Shown: piece after piece, positions 1-10,568 of the stretch
Layout: every line of letters begins with the position of its first letter
Numbering within the stretch: the first letter of the stretch is position 1
Assembly: GCA_003427395.1 (NCBI GenBank)
Contig: BFEA01000191.1
Span: 438,710 to 469,286, forward strand
Reading direction: 5' to 3'
Source of the DNA: Chara braunii
Taxonomy: Eukaryota; Streptophyta; Charophyceae; Charales; Characeae
DNA length: 30,577 nt
Program-made: the position numbers and the translations under genes
The notes under the pieces: model-generated
The model's database searches: none
Seen by the model: only the letters and a program-made list of their open reading frames with translations
Told to the model about the DNA's origin: nothing

Positions 1-52
<52 letters not shown>

Positions 53-105
53 ACAATCAATCGATCAATCAATCAATGAATCAATCAATCAATCAATCAA
101 TCAAA
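1..105. repeat. (AC)n then (AATC)n microsatellites
   Basis: A dinucleotide AC run fills about the first 54 bases and is followed at once by an imperfect AATC tetranucleotide run. The array reaches the window edge, so its full length is unknown. No coding signal. Confidence 0.95.
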
Positions 106-363
106 CTTTTTTTTTCAAGTTTTTTGTTTATTTATTTTCAAATTTTGCATCTTTATTTTTCCAAAACACCTCATACCCCTGCAAAAAACAAAAATTCATT
201 TCTAAAAAATACAGGTGAACTGAGGGACCATATATCTGATGATACAAAATGACAAAAAAAAATTCCAGTTTTTCTTTATCTTTTTGTTTTTTATTTTCTT
301 TAAATCGAATTTAGTTTTTGATTTTTTGAAAATCCTAAACAAAGTGGGCTTTCAAAAAAACAA

Positions 364-404
364 ATATGGGGTTGTAGGGCTTAAAATTTTCTACAACCCC
401 ATAT
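364..404. repeat. Perfect 14-bp inverted repeat (hairpin)
   Basis: The arms at 364-377 and 391-404 are perfect reverse complements (ATATGGGGTTGTAG and its complement) around a 13-nt loop. It lies in AT-rich DNA next to no gene, so a relic transposon end or a cruciform is more likely than a terminator. Confidence 0.8.
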
Positions 405-524
405 ATTGTTTTTGTTTTTGGCCTATTATTTAATTCAGGAAAAATCTGGTAAAATCGGATCCGCGGCGCGGACCCGGTAGGCCGCAGAGGCCGCCGTGAA
501 TACGTCCGCCCTCCGAGCTCGGCC

Positions 525-542
525 CCGCGGACGTGTCCGCGG
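525..542. repeat. GC-rich near-palindrome
   Basis: CCGCGGAC at 525-532 is mirrored by GTCCGCGG at 535-542 with a 2-base centre. It sits in a sharp GC-rich island inside AT-rich DNA. Function unknown; it could be an insertion-element end. Confidence 0.6.
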
Positions 543-987
543 GTGTTTCATAGGTGTCTGTGTGTGTGTTTTGATTGAACAGGAAGCCACCACGCTGAAA
601 CAGCGCAGCAAACCACACAGAACAAAACGCCTTGGTAACCAGTACAGATCCATACAATATGGTTACTTGGTCAAACGAAACTAATCACCAAGGGACTTCA
701 TCAAGTATGCTCTTTTAATCGATATTTTTCTAACCTTGCATACATCGTACTCGTGCGAGTGAATACCCAAGTTTGAATGAAAAGGCCTGATAGATGGCAA
801 AAAAAGCCGCAGGGACAGAATTTCACATATTTGATTGATTAAGTATAGAAAGAGAGAAATTTTTGTATAGACGGGCATACACCAAAGAATCAGCGTGAAA
901 TGGAGGGGTAATTAAGCAATCAGATTTGTAATACATAACCCCCATTGCCAGATATAGCCAAAGATTTCCAGAAGAACCGTATGGTAG

Positions 988-1042
988 CCATCAATCCATA
1001 CCAAACGGGCTTCACATAGAAACCATCAATCCATACCAAACG
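988..1042. repeat. 20-bp direct repeat, two copies
   Basis: CCATCAATCCATACCAAACG occurs at 988-1007 and again at 1023-1042, period 35. A GTATGGTAGC motif, partly complementary to CCATAC, occurs upstream (about 979) and downstream (about 1051). The arrangement could be a small transposon-derived repeat. Confidence 0.75.
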
Positions 1043-2032
1043 CAAAAATCGTATGGTAGCTAAAATCCACACCACATTCTAAAAAAACAGGGGAGATTTT
1101 ATTCGATCTTAACATCACTCAGGAGCTCGATAGTTATACACGTAAAAAAAAAAAAAAATCACCACTCAGTTACCAACCATTTTCAGCAGCGAGGCATTTT
1201 AGTCATCTTTCTCTACTTCATCACACACAATCCTTTACAATCAACCCTTTACCGCACTAAACCTTTGGGAGTAACTACTTCAGAAACGCTCATCATTTGC
1301 AATACGTGGAGTTTAATTTGCTCCCCGCCTACTTCAAAAGTGGATCGCCTATTCCAGCTTAGAAAACGTACTCTCCTATCAACTCGATATATCGTTTCCA
1401 AAAAAAAAAAAATTTATGATAGTTGGAAGCATTATTAAGCCGGATCGTAACGAAACAGCGATCGAAAAAACATTAACCGGGTAGGTCTTCACTCGCAAAC
1501 CTTGTCGTTTCATCATGATAACAATTGGGTTATAGCGAAGTTACTGCTCCATTCATCAATCACCATTAGTCGCCGCTATCCTGCTCATGTCTACCCAATC
1601 ACCCTATCTCGCCCGAATCATGAGCTTACCACACAATAGTTCTCACAATACCTGATGATGCACTTAATTAATAACCATCGAGAGCCTTATATTATCTTTA
1701 TATCCTATCACCAACTCTGACCATTCCCCATCGCCATACCCTTCATCAATGAAGCCACTACTCATCGAGGTAACCTATTTGTTCGTGCACACATCATCAG
1801 AATATCAACACTTTCATCTGTGACAAGAGGGTTATTAGTTTGGTAACCATTCTTGTTCGAGGCGGAGATAAAGCAATAGAAACACTAATGTCCTAGCCAT
1901 TCCATACCAGATTATGGTCCCGCTAGCTATCATCAAAGAACAGCCATTTCGTCAAAACGGACATATTATATTTTTTGAACGAAATCAAAACTGATTTTTT
2001 TTGCCAAAATCCGGTCGGAATTTTTTGCTCAT

Positions 2033-2065
2033 GGGGGTCCGGCGTTTTGGGAACGCCGGACCCCC
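2033..2065. repeat. Perfect 14-bp GC hairpin
   Basis: The arms 2033-2046 (GGGGGTCCGGCGTT) and 2052-2065 are perfect complements around a 5-nt loop. Its right arm overlaps the C-run that begins the next inverted repeat, so the two hairpins are stacked directly. They mark the 5' edge of a GC-rich block and may be one end of a transposon. Confidence 0.85.
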
Positions 2066-2147
2066 CTGGTCTATGGTTGAGACCAAATACAAAAAAAAAA
2101 AAAAAAAAAAAAAAAAAGTATCTGGTCTCAACCATACACCAGGGGGG
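2061..2147. repeat. 30-bp inverted repeat with poly(A) loop
   Basis: The arms 2061-2090 and 2118-2147 match as reverse complements at all but two positions and enclose a pure A-run of 27 bases. A homopolymer sitting exactly at the loop suggests either a fold-back insertion or slippage during palindrome replication. It borders the decayed charged coding region to the right. Confidence 0.85.
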
Positions 2148-3643
2148 TCGTCCTCCTCCTGTATCAGAGGTTTTTGGTGCGAGAGCCGCGGTGCTCCTCC
2201 CCTACGAGGGGAAGTGCCGGAGGAGGAGGTTGTGGATGACGCGGCTCAGGCGGCGTGCGACAAGGCCGTTGACTGCGATGAGGAGTAGACCGACCCCGAG
2301 GAGATCGCATGTCGTGCAGATAAAAGTCTAGAGAGACTCTACTACGCACAGGGTGGAGATGGCACTTGGGCACAGCCTCGAACTACGCTCAGCAAAGCAG
2401 ACGATGACCCTCCACGGGAGGCAAGCCAGACTCGGGCAGGCACAGACCATGGCACGGGACGTGGCGCGGGCACGAGCCGCACCGACCAAGCTACAAGTGT
2501 GAGGAGGGTGTTCCGTGTTGACAACACTGACGATGAGCAGATGGACGAGGACGACGAGTCTTTATTGCGTAAAGGTGGTTCGTCTGCGCTTGAGGCCGGG
2601 GCGGGGAGGGAGCCTCTTAGACGGTCGACGAGATTGGTTAGCCGGACAGTACAGTCGCACAGACACAGACCGCTCGTTCGCAGCACCTGGACGACATAGT
2701 GGGCGATGTGACAGAGGGAGAGGACCCTGAGCAGCGCACTCCAATTCGGCAGGAGCCATCACAAGATATTCCTTAAGTCTTACGAACGAGGGACTTTATG
2801 GTGGGTGGGGAGGGCACGTCTGGTGGCGGCATTCGCAGGCGCCAGCACGTTCGATTGGGGGACATGGCCAACTACCGTGACTATCCTGCAGACAACAACA
2901 TTGAGGAGACTCGGGCAGAGCGTGATGCGCGCATTGACGCGGAGGAGGAGAGGCATTTATCTTAGGTGCAGTGGGCAAGGAAAGTGGCTTATCTAGTGGA
3001 GGTGGAGCGCATGAGACGACTAGAGACCATTGGTGCATGTGGCAGCGCGGAGTCTGTGCTCGGACAGGATGCTGCCTTGCAGCCTTCGCGTGGGGGACAT
3101 GTTTCACCACATCCGCTGACGTCGCTGCCACACACGACCACCGACCACCGTGCTACGACACACCGTGCCACTCTCTCACCATCCCCGACCATTGCGGGAT
3201 ATGCTGATGTTCCACCTGTGTCTGCATCGCCTCCTGGACCATGGGGGTCGCCTGCGTCTCATGCTCCTCTTACCTCAGAGGCAGGAGGTTCAGGCACGAT
3301 GGACTCGAAATTACAGGTAGTGCGTGACTTTGTACTGGGACTTGTGACACTCGGAGGTGCGGAGACGGAGCAGGTATTCAGTGACACTCGGAGGTGCGGA
3401 GGTGAGGATTGTGGTGTTGACGTTGGAGTTGCGGGTTTGGAGGCGGGTGCTTCAGACACCGAGGAGCCACATAGGGTGCCCATCCACGTTCAGCCCGTCT
3501 CCGATGAGGTTCTTGTGGGAGACATGATACGTGGCGACGAGGAGGACTCGGGAGGGCACGGACCGGAGGGCGAGCTGAGAGCGGATCTTGACAAGATAGG
3601 CTCGGTCTTCGACACGCAGGTGGTAGCGGCATACGAGGAGTAG
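2148..3643 (+). pseudogene. Decayed charged coding region of unknown family
   Basis: One + strand frame stays open with protein-like composition from about 2148 to 2699, interrupted by an in-frame TAG at 2286-2288. It encodes an acidic segment (DNTDDEQMDEDDE) and a basic RRSTRLVSRT stretch. The sense frame then shifts near 2690, picks up a glycine-rich and coiled-coil-like segment (EETRAERDARIDAEEE), crosses a TAG at 2963-2965 and continues to a stop at 3643. A 21-bp segment is duplicated at 3344 and 3381. I do not recognise the family. Charge-rich, low-complexity ORFs with this damage pattern are usual for old transposon genes, so a mobile-element remnant is the likeliest reading. Confidence 0.4.
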
Positions 3644-4000
3644 AGGACGGGTGTGGTGGATCCGTTGCCCGACACCCCTACTAGCTGTGACGGATGTACT
3701 TGTATCTGTGACGCATTGACTCTAGCTTACACTTCTGCCAACCCTATATATTATGGATCCCCCGGGAGCTTGAAGCGTGAGGAGGCGGAGTCAGCGAGGA
3801 TTAGGGAGGACTCGGAGGAGCGATGGGCTGCTCACAATGATATGCATCCACCAGCACTGGCCACGCCCTGCGCGCAGAGCGTTGCCTAGCATCCGACACC
3901 GGGGAGTGTTGTTGGGAGAGGACACATGTCTACCTCGTTGGCACCTTCATGCCATTCACGGTAGGAGGTTATGCAGTCTGACCACTGACCTTGGTCATTT

Positions 4001-4642
4001 GTGCGAAGAGTGGATGGGAAGCTTAGGAGAGAGGTTGTTGCGGTTGAGGTAAGACGCAGAGAGGAGAGACAGAGGGCAAAGAGAGAGGCACAAGAGAGAG
4101 CTCTGGCTGAGAGAGAGGCAGAGCAGGCAGGACGGGCTGAGAGTGGCAGCGGGGGCCGGCCCGGTATCGGCACCGCGTGTCGTATTTTGGGCGTGAGACT
4201 TCCTTGGAGGATGCGAGATTTGCGCATACCAACCGCTCGAGAGCCGGGAGTGCAGAGTGGGGCGTACACCTCTGGCGAGGAGGCTTTGCCTATGCGTGCG
4301 GGGCAGAGACGTCAGGACTCATTAATGGAGAGAGAGGCTCATATAACAGCCCACCAGGCGGAGATTGCACCGTTGGAGGCTTCAACATTGGCGACGGTTG
4401 AAGACGCTGCACGAGACGTCGATGCAAACACGAAGGAGAGCCTATTGACGTGGCGAGGCGGAGAGAGAGAGAGAGGAGAGCGGCTTTTTCGACACAATCG
4501 GCCACGCATGGTCCTCGATCGGCGGGTCGGGGTGGTGGCCGTGGTGCCGACCATTTATAGGGACATGCACCTTGCTCTGTTCCGTGCATGTTTCGTGTTG
4601 ACTCGATTGTCCTTAGGTTTTATTGTAGTCTTTATTATGTAG
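4001..4642 (+). pseudogene. Charged coiled-coil-like ORF remnant
   Basis: An open frame of about 213 codons starts with a long Arg/Glu-rich heptad-like segment (RRREERQRAKREAQERALAE) that would form a coiled coil. It passes through a gly/ser linker and ends in a hydrophobic C-terminus. It lies about 360 bases downstream of the previous decayed region on the same strand and has the same composition, so it is probably the 3' part of the same lost gene. The first codon is not an ATG in good context. Product unknown. Confidence 0.35.
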
Positions 4643-5110
4643 TGTGTAGAAAGATCGGCGCAACTTTTGTACATTAGAGAGACTCGGAGTTGATTGGTAG
4701 GTAGTTGACATACAGACGGCGATCTTTGTACACGATGCTTGGTTATTTTGTTTATCATAGCACGCATGTTGTTTGGTATTAGGCTTATTAAGCATTTAGT
4801 CATCCTGTTTTCTCATACGTAGGCTCTACATTTGTTCTGTATAGGGCCGTCATTTTGATTTGTCATTCAAGCAAACGTATGTTTTGTTTATAGTTCTTAT
4901 ACGTTGTTCGGAAAGGGCACCGTTTTACTTCAGCATGTGATTGTGTTACTCATGTCATATTGCATGTGTGGATGTCGGAAATATGTGTGGACTTTGTTTT
5001 TCATGTATGGTAATAACGTGTGGACGTTGTTTTTCATGTTTGGTAATAACATTTATTACTTATGTGATATTGCACGTGTGGATGTCCAAATGGCAAATGT
5101 GATGTCTCTT
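4643..5110. other. Intergenic DNA with a 33-bp tandem pair
   Basis: T/G-rich non-coding DNA. A 33-bp unit beginning GTGTGGAC and ending GGTAATAAC is repeated head to tail at 4985-5017 and 5018-5050 with two mismatches. Shorter partial copies (GTGATATTGCACGTGTGGATGTC) lie around it. No gene is supported. Confidence 0.7.
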
Positions 5111-6160
5111 AAAAAATGTAACCCCCTCCCCCCTCCTCCTGGCCAACTCCACCTTCCGACACCTACTTACAAATGACAACCCCCAACCCCGAGTTCGCAA
5201 CTGGGATTTTTCGGAATACCTATACCTGACCTAAGCACACCCTCTTTGAAAACCAAGCACCCATACCCACTGTATACCTGGCCTGCCGGACCTTTACCCA
5301 TCTCCACCTGCTAAAAAAAAAAAAAAAAAAAAAAGTATACCCAGACCTACCCTACCTGAACCTCCTCAGCATGTAACTGGTCATACGCACGCATGAGCTA
5401 ATTTTTTCAAAACCACCTATGGCCACCTGGACCCAAACCGTTAGTTAACCACCCACACCTTACCCTTAGCTACTGAAGTTTCTTTATCTTTACCCACCTG
5501 TACCTTACCATTATTGTATGCACCCACCCATAACCACCCGTGCTCGTCACCCACCCTCCCCTAACCGCCCATAACCACCCCTAATTGTCCCTAACTGTCC
5601 CTAATTGTCCCTAAACGCCCCTAATTGTCTATAACTGTCCCTAACCTCCCCTAACTGTCCCTAACTGCCCCTAACTTTATTCAGTTTTTTTTTTTTTTTT
5701 TAATCGTTCCTAACCGCCCCCTAATTGTCCTTTACCACCCCAAACTGTCCCCAACTGCCCCCAACCGCCCCCAACAGAGTGGGCTTGACGAGGTTGGGGG
5801 GGGGGGGGGGTAGGAATGGGTGGGTATACCACGGTTACCTGATGGGAACCTCTACCTGCCCGTACCCATCCTTTTTTATTTTGGCTACCCGTACCTGCCC
5901 GTAACCGTCTACTTTTTCTTTTTTTGGCCGCCCATACCCGTTTTTTTTTTTACCCCTACCCCTACCTGCCGCTACACACCAATGATCTCCAGAAAGGGCA
6001 ACTGTGCCCGCCCTAACGATCACCACCTTTTGTTTGTGCCTGCCCATACCCAACTCCCCTTTCGGAAGGGGTACCCATACCCGTCTGTAACCTGGCCGTT
6101 ATAATTGGGTACGGTCAGGTACGGGCAATGGTTACCCGTTTGTGCTCTCTGCCCCTCCCC
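5111..6160. repeat. C-rich degenerate tandem-repeat tract
   Basis: On the + strand this tract is dominated by C-rich short motifs. About 5530-5790 is a degenerate array of ~10-bp units such as CCCTAACTGT and CCCTAATTGT. About 5815-6110 has ACCCATACC/ACCCGTACC-type units. Homopolymers include an A-run near 5313-5333, T-runs near 5683-5701 and a G-run near 5797-5811. Open frames here are Pro/Tyr/Phe-rich by-products of the repeats. Confidence 0.8.
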
Positions 6161-6596
6161 CCCCACATTGAACTTTTTTTTTTTTTGGCTTAGCGGGGCA
6201 GCGACCGACGTGCACACGTGGCGCGAGCGTCCTGCGTAGCGGGGGCGGGGGCCTGGGGTTAGTTGGCCGGCGACAGGGGGTGCACATCGCATTTCTCAAC
6301 ACCCAACCCCAACCCCAACCCCAACCCCCAAGCCCCCCCGAAAACTCCCCACACCCCCTCACCAATTTTTTTCTTTTTTCCAAAACGGGGGTGCGCATCA
6401 CATAGACCCCCCCAAGAACTTGAAATTCATGATTTGGAGGGGGGTACATTTTTTCCTAGGGCTCCCAACGTAGCGTAAATCACCCCCTCAAAAATTTAAC
6501 TTTTTTTTTTTTTTTTGGCTTTGCGGCGTTGTGGCGGACGTGCGCAGGCCGCTCACGGGCGCTTCCCCGCCTGGGCCTGGCATCCTGTACAAGGGG
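6161..6596. repeat. Diverged dispersed-repeat pair
   Basis: Two related segments start with a long T-run followed by GGCTTAGCGG (about 6172) or GGCTTTGCGG (about 6500), then a GC-rich GACGTGC-containing stretch. Between them is (ACCCCA)n near 6300-6330 and a second GGGGGTGCGCATCACA element resembling GGGGGTGCACATCGCA at about 6277. This looks like two broken copies of one dispersed repeat. No gene. Confidence 0.5.
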
Positions 6597-7461
6597 TTTT
6601 GTTATGACGACAACTGGTTGCCCGATGAAGGTCTGATTGATAAGTTCAATTGAAACCCCGATGAAAGTTACGTAGGTCCTTCGTGGTCATTTAACCCGAC
6701 TCCTATGCAGCCTGTTCCTCGAAATGACTATTATAATAGCAAATTTTGTGTTATTCGAGTGTGCGAGTTGCTGGGAGCAGGCGATCAACGTGGTGCACTT
6801 GCAACGAACATGAGGTGAGAAGCAGAGAAAAAATTTTGTGTTACAATGATGAGGTTATCAAGCATCGCCACGAAATCATCATGAACGGGTTGTCCGCACA
6901 ACTTCTGGAAAGTTTTGGGTCAAGACCATGGCTGCTCGAAAGCAGTCGACAACCTTCTCCTAGTAGTGCCAATATTGACGATGGGGAACCCTTGTTTGTT
7001 GGACGCCGAAAAGATCGCCCGAAGACCAATTTCGACCCCCTCGTGCATGTTGACGTCGACACTTTTCGTACCCTTCACCCCTCCGACGATGATCTTTCCA
7101 GAGGCGTGCCTATCTGGTTGGGCAAAGCACTTCGTGAAGTGGTTAGTGAAAACATTTCGCAGAATAATAATGAAAGGTTAGTGGAATACAGGATGCCGAC
7201 TGAGAGAGAAAAGTCTCTTGAAGAACTATATGATAATGCATGAGAGAAAAGATGGAAGATGACTGACCAGACACAATGGCAGCATGCCGACTTGATCGCT
7301 TTTGGTTGGCAGAGACAGGCCTGAGGTACAAAACCGTTCACGACTGCACTTGTCATTCCTTCCAACGATCGACTGAATGTTGAAGTTGCACTTCGAGATC
7401 CGAGTCCATGTAATGAAAGGAGTGTCAATGCAGGGGACAAAAACGACGAGTGCACATCATA
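6597..7461 (+). pseudogene. Decayed protein-coding remnant, unknown family
   Basis: A protein-like frame runs from about 6597 (YDDNWLPDEGLID) through an in-frame TGA at 6651-6653 to about 6810. It shifts, then continues to 7461 through TGA stops at 7241-7243 and 7322-7324. Those last two codons sit where CGA (Arg) reads naturally. The second half has a conserved-looking core: a GVPIWLGKAL segment, then VEYRMP, a tyrosine and tryptophan block, and DLIAFGW. That layout resembles the small reader-like (BAH/Tudor-type) C-terminal domains of some plant transposon proteins, but the match is from memory and weak. No intact start or stop structure survives. Confidence 0.4.
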
Positions 7462-7762
7462 GGTCTTGTCAGTTAGCCTAATAGGTGAGCGAGTAGAATT
7501 TTTGAAAATGAACGTTCGAACCGGGCTAATTGTGGTAGGACATCATAGCACAATTTGTGCATTATAGAAAGACGAAGCCTAGAAGGGAGTATATTTTTTC
7601 TGAACTTAGTGAATTACGATGATTCTGTTGTACGACAACCTGACGAAATTTGTCAATGATTTATGGTTGATTTGTGTAAGATGGTAAGGTGATGGTTAAG
7701 CAATTTTCGAAGTGTAGTTCATCGCGAAAGCGATTGTTATACTTTTTCAACAATTCATTTTC

Positions 7763-8688
7763 GTGGTTGTTTTGCATATCACGTCTTGTGTAGGGAGTGC
7801 AACGGGAGTAATGGCTAATTTGTGTGAGTATTTGTATCTCACTCGCCCTTGCGCATGCGGATTGCATGGTGCGGACGGCTATACAGTAAGTCTTTGGTTG
7901 ATGACAACGGAGTTCGTCCCCTTCTTGGACAAGCCTCCCGATGCTTGGTCCGAGGTAGGATGAGATAAAGTGCTCCTGACAAGGAAATGCCCATGTCATA
8001 CAGAGTTTAAGTTTGTTTTCACGATAGAGTGGGGGAGTGGAATCAAAGTACCTAATTATGTCATTGGCGTCAGGCAAATTCCATCCCTGCGCGCCACACT
8101 TAAATTGGAAGAGAATAAGCGGTTTTACCTTGCTTAGAGAACGTCACAAGGTCACTTCTCGTGCGGTCTGCGGACTTGAAACAAGAGTTGTTGGATTGTG
8201 CGTCCTACAATCCGTTTTTGGAACTATATCCAATGCGTGGTGCCGGAATGCAGATGCAAGATGTATCATATTGTTGCATACAGTTGTCTTTGGCCGGTTT
8301 CGAGTTTTGCAAAGTGTTGTGTGTGGAATGTAGGAACCAAAAGTGAACTTTGGTAGACGCTGTAATGCTTGTTTCTTGCAACGAGCTTAAAATTAATGGT
8401 CTCAATATGGGCAATCTGCTCGTTCTTTACGAGAACGGACAGTCTGATTTGACGATTGTCGGTCAAATTAATGAGGTTGATAAGTGGTATGAGGTAGAGG
8501 AAGTGACATGTTGTGTGTGTCACGCAATCAGTAAGTCTTTGGCAGGTGTTGGTAGGTTTATAAGGATGAAATACATTTCCGTGTTCTCGAACATGGCGAC
8601 GAAGGAAAAGTCACAAACCCTTGTCTTCGGGTCGTCAATGAATGTCTTATACGGGTTTGGTTATCATGGGACGCGGGGACTCTCGTAG
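7763..8688 (+). pseudogene. Decayed Cys-rich coding remnant
   Basis: A + strand frame from 7763 encodes a Cys-rich segment (RPCACGLHGADGYT, then RKCPCHTEFKF) with in-frame stops TGA 7961-7963 and TAG 8135-8137. Near 8160 the sense frame shifts by one and continues to 8688 through TGA 8344-8346. It includes further Cys pairs (CVEC, CCVCH). Amino-acid composition stays protein-like on both sides of each stop, so one gene broken by point mutations is more likely than several small ORFs. GTAAGT motifs at 7886 and 8531 could be old splice donors. The family is not recognised. Confidence 0.4.
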
Positions 8689-8899
8689 ATATTTTTGTAA
8701 ATGATAGTGTTTTTTATGTTCAGATTATGACGGTTCATAGTATTAGACATAGTTCGATCTTGAGTTTACGATTTTTCTCAGATATGCATACAATTTTCAA
8801 CTTTTAAATAAAGTTAATACGATACCTTAATATAACTTTTACAATCCGAACCTCGTTGTGTGATTCCGTTTACCTGTGAAACATTAATAGTTTTTAATG

Positions 8900-9770
8900 A
8901 TTATAATATTTATCGAAGTGCGATAGAATGCATACTCACTTGATTTTCAATTTATGAGAATGCATGTCTGTTACGTCTTTAAGTTACATAATAATTTGTC
9001 AAAGTGTGACGGAATCCATACTTAAATCATCCCGTTTACCATATGATTACCTTAACTCTTCCATGGAGTTCCAATTTCTTCCAGTCACACTGTCATGTAA
9101 AATACGTCCGAATGAATGCTTAATGACATACAAAATTGATCGAAGTACGATGAAATTTAGACGTTTGACAATTCGCTTGAGTTTCAATTTATGACATTAC
9201 GTCTTTTAAGTTACATAATTTATCAAAGTGCGACGAAATCCATACTTAAAATATCTCGTTTACCGTGTAATTTCATTGACTCTTCGTTTGAGTTCAAATT
9301 TATGCTAGTCACAATGTTGTGTAAAATACGCCGGACTCATTGCTTATACAAAATTGATCAAGGTGCAATGAAATCTAGAGTTTAGCATTCTTGTTCAGTG
9401 TCTCATTGCATTGACTGTTTTTTTTTTTATTATTATTCTCCGACAACTCTATGTAAATTACGTCTTTTAAGTAACTGTTTCAAATTTTATCGAAGTGCAA
9501 TGGAATCCACACTTAAACCATCATGTTCAGTGTCTGATTGTATAAAATCTTCACTTAAATTTCAACTTATGACCTTTCAATTGCATTATTCGGATTCATT
9601 ACTCGTATCTTAAGTTTCATTCAAGTATAAAATATGGTTAACCGTCATGTTCAGTGTGTGATTGCCTTGAATCTTCCGTTTCAATTTATGACCTGTCAAT
9701 TACATTCTTCGGGTTCACTACTCGTATCCCAAGTTTCATTCAACTTTAAACTATGGTGATTTTAACTTGA
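8900..9770. repeat. AT-rich divergent tandem repeat
   Basis: Motifs recur in the same order: ACGTCTTTAAGTTACATAA at about 8973, 9198 and (variant) 9460; TCGAAGTGCGA-like at 8913, 9139, 9490; GAATCCATACTTAAA-like at 9012, 9236, 9514; and TTCAATTTATGA-like at 8947, 9183, 9680. The main period is about 222 bp at first and lengthens later, and the copies are clearly diverged. An old satellite-like array or a degenerate segmental duplication fits. Open frames inside it share the repeat and are not credible genes. Confidence 0.7.
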
Positions 9771-10512
9771 AATTAATGGCTTGCGAATACCAATTAAAAA
9801 TATAATGTCCTGTTTTAATGAATAACATGTTATTTTCTATGATTTAAATTTAACATTATTTCAAAGTACCATTACCTCAATTTAACATTATCGCAAGCAA
9901 CACTCATTATTACAGGCAACATTCATACTTTAAGCAATATTTTTTCTGATATTATAAGTAACATTCATTTTAATGGCATGTTAAATTAGCCATTACACCT
10001 ACTACATTTATTCAGATACACAAATCCTGTCTACAAATAAGACATATACAGTCCTTCTGGATGTTTCCCATCGTACTACTTACCAGACCCTGGTGTGGTG
10101 CCGACGAAAACTGGCTACACACGGAGTGATGAAAGATGTGAGGGATACTCTTCATGACAATATTGAAGTCATGGTCCAACACATGCGCATGAGGGTCCTT
10201 TGAAGAGCCACCCTCAGTAAGACACTGGCCAGAGTGGAATAATAGTGATCTGTAACCAAGCTCTAGGCGAAGTTCAATTATCTTCTCCAGGGGATTGGTC
10301 CCCTGCGGGGCGATGCCCTGTAAGCAAAACTGGGTAATGCTCCTAGAACCCATGTCCTATCTTGGTAGACTATGAGGACCTCGGCCTCATGCTATGATTT
10401 CTGCAATATTAAAAATGATTATACAAAAAAGAAATAAAAAAAATCAGAACATCTTGGAAACAACTGACGCATCCAGATTATCCGAACACGTTCCCAAACA
10501 CCCTGAATGATC
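9771..10512. other. AT-rich intergenic DNA with one doubtful ORF
   Basis: About 9771-10010 is strongly AT-rich with no coding signal. On the minus strand 10353-10012 is a 113-codon ATG-started open frame whose product is Ser/Ile/His-rich and ends in a Cys cluster (CICLICRQDLC). I recognise no family, and no neighbour supports it. It could be a small gene-fragment remnant. Confidence 0.4.
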
Positions 10513-10526
10513 AAACTGAAGCCTAA
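10513..10526. repeat. Target-site duplication, left copy
   Basis: AAACTGAAGCCTAA immediately precedes the U6 sequence. It is repeated with one mismatch (C to T) at 11076-11089, just after an A-rich tail. The two copies bracket the U6 retrocopy as expected for LINE-type target-primed insertion. Confidence 0.8.
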
Positions 10527-10568
10527 GGTCCTTCGGGACATCCGTAAAATTGGAACGATACAGAGAAG
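10527..10568 (+). pseudogene. U6: U6 snRNA retrocopy, 5' part
   Basis: This stretch matches the start of spliceosomal U6: the 5' stem-loop (GTCCTTCGGGAC), the AATTGGAACGATACAGAGA segment and the first bases of the ACAGAGA box that pairs with the 5' splice site. It stops abruptly at AAG in position 10568, where a 425-bp element is inserted. Upstream there is no clear plant-type USE or TATA at the expected distances. A 14-bp direct repeat flanks the whole U6 copy. A dead retrocopy is therefore more likely than a functional Pol III gene. Confidence 0.9.

Larger units (their letters stand above)
106..2032. other. AT-rich intergenic DNA, no gene seen
   Basis: Homopolymer T and A runs and stop codons in all frames rule out a convincing gene. 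The tract holds a hairpin at 364-404, a GC-rich island at about 455-545, a 20-bp direct repeat at 988-1042 and A-runs near 1145 and 1400. Short open frames overlapping the GC island on both strands have no recognisable content. Confidence 0.7.

Noticed and set aside
5820-6478. Pro/Phe/Tyr-rich open frames
   Set aside because: They arise from ACCC and T-run low-complexity sequence, with no start context or family.
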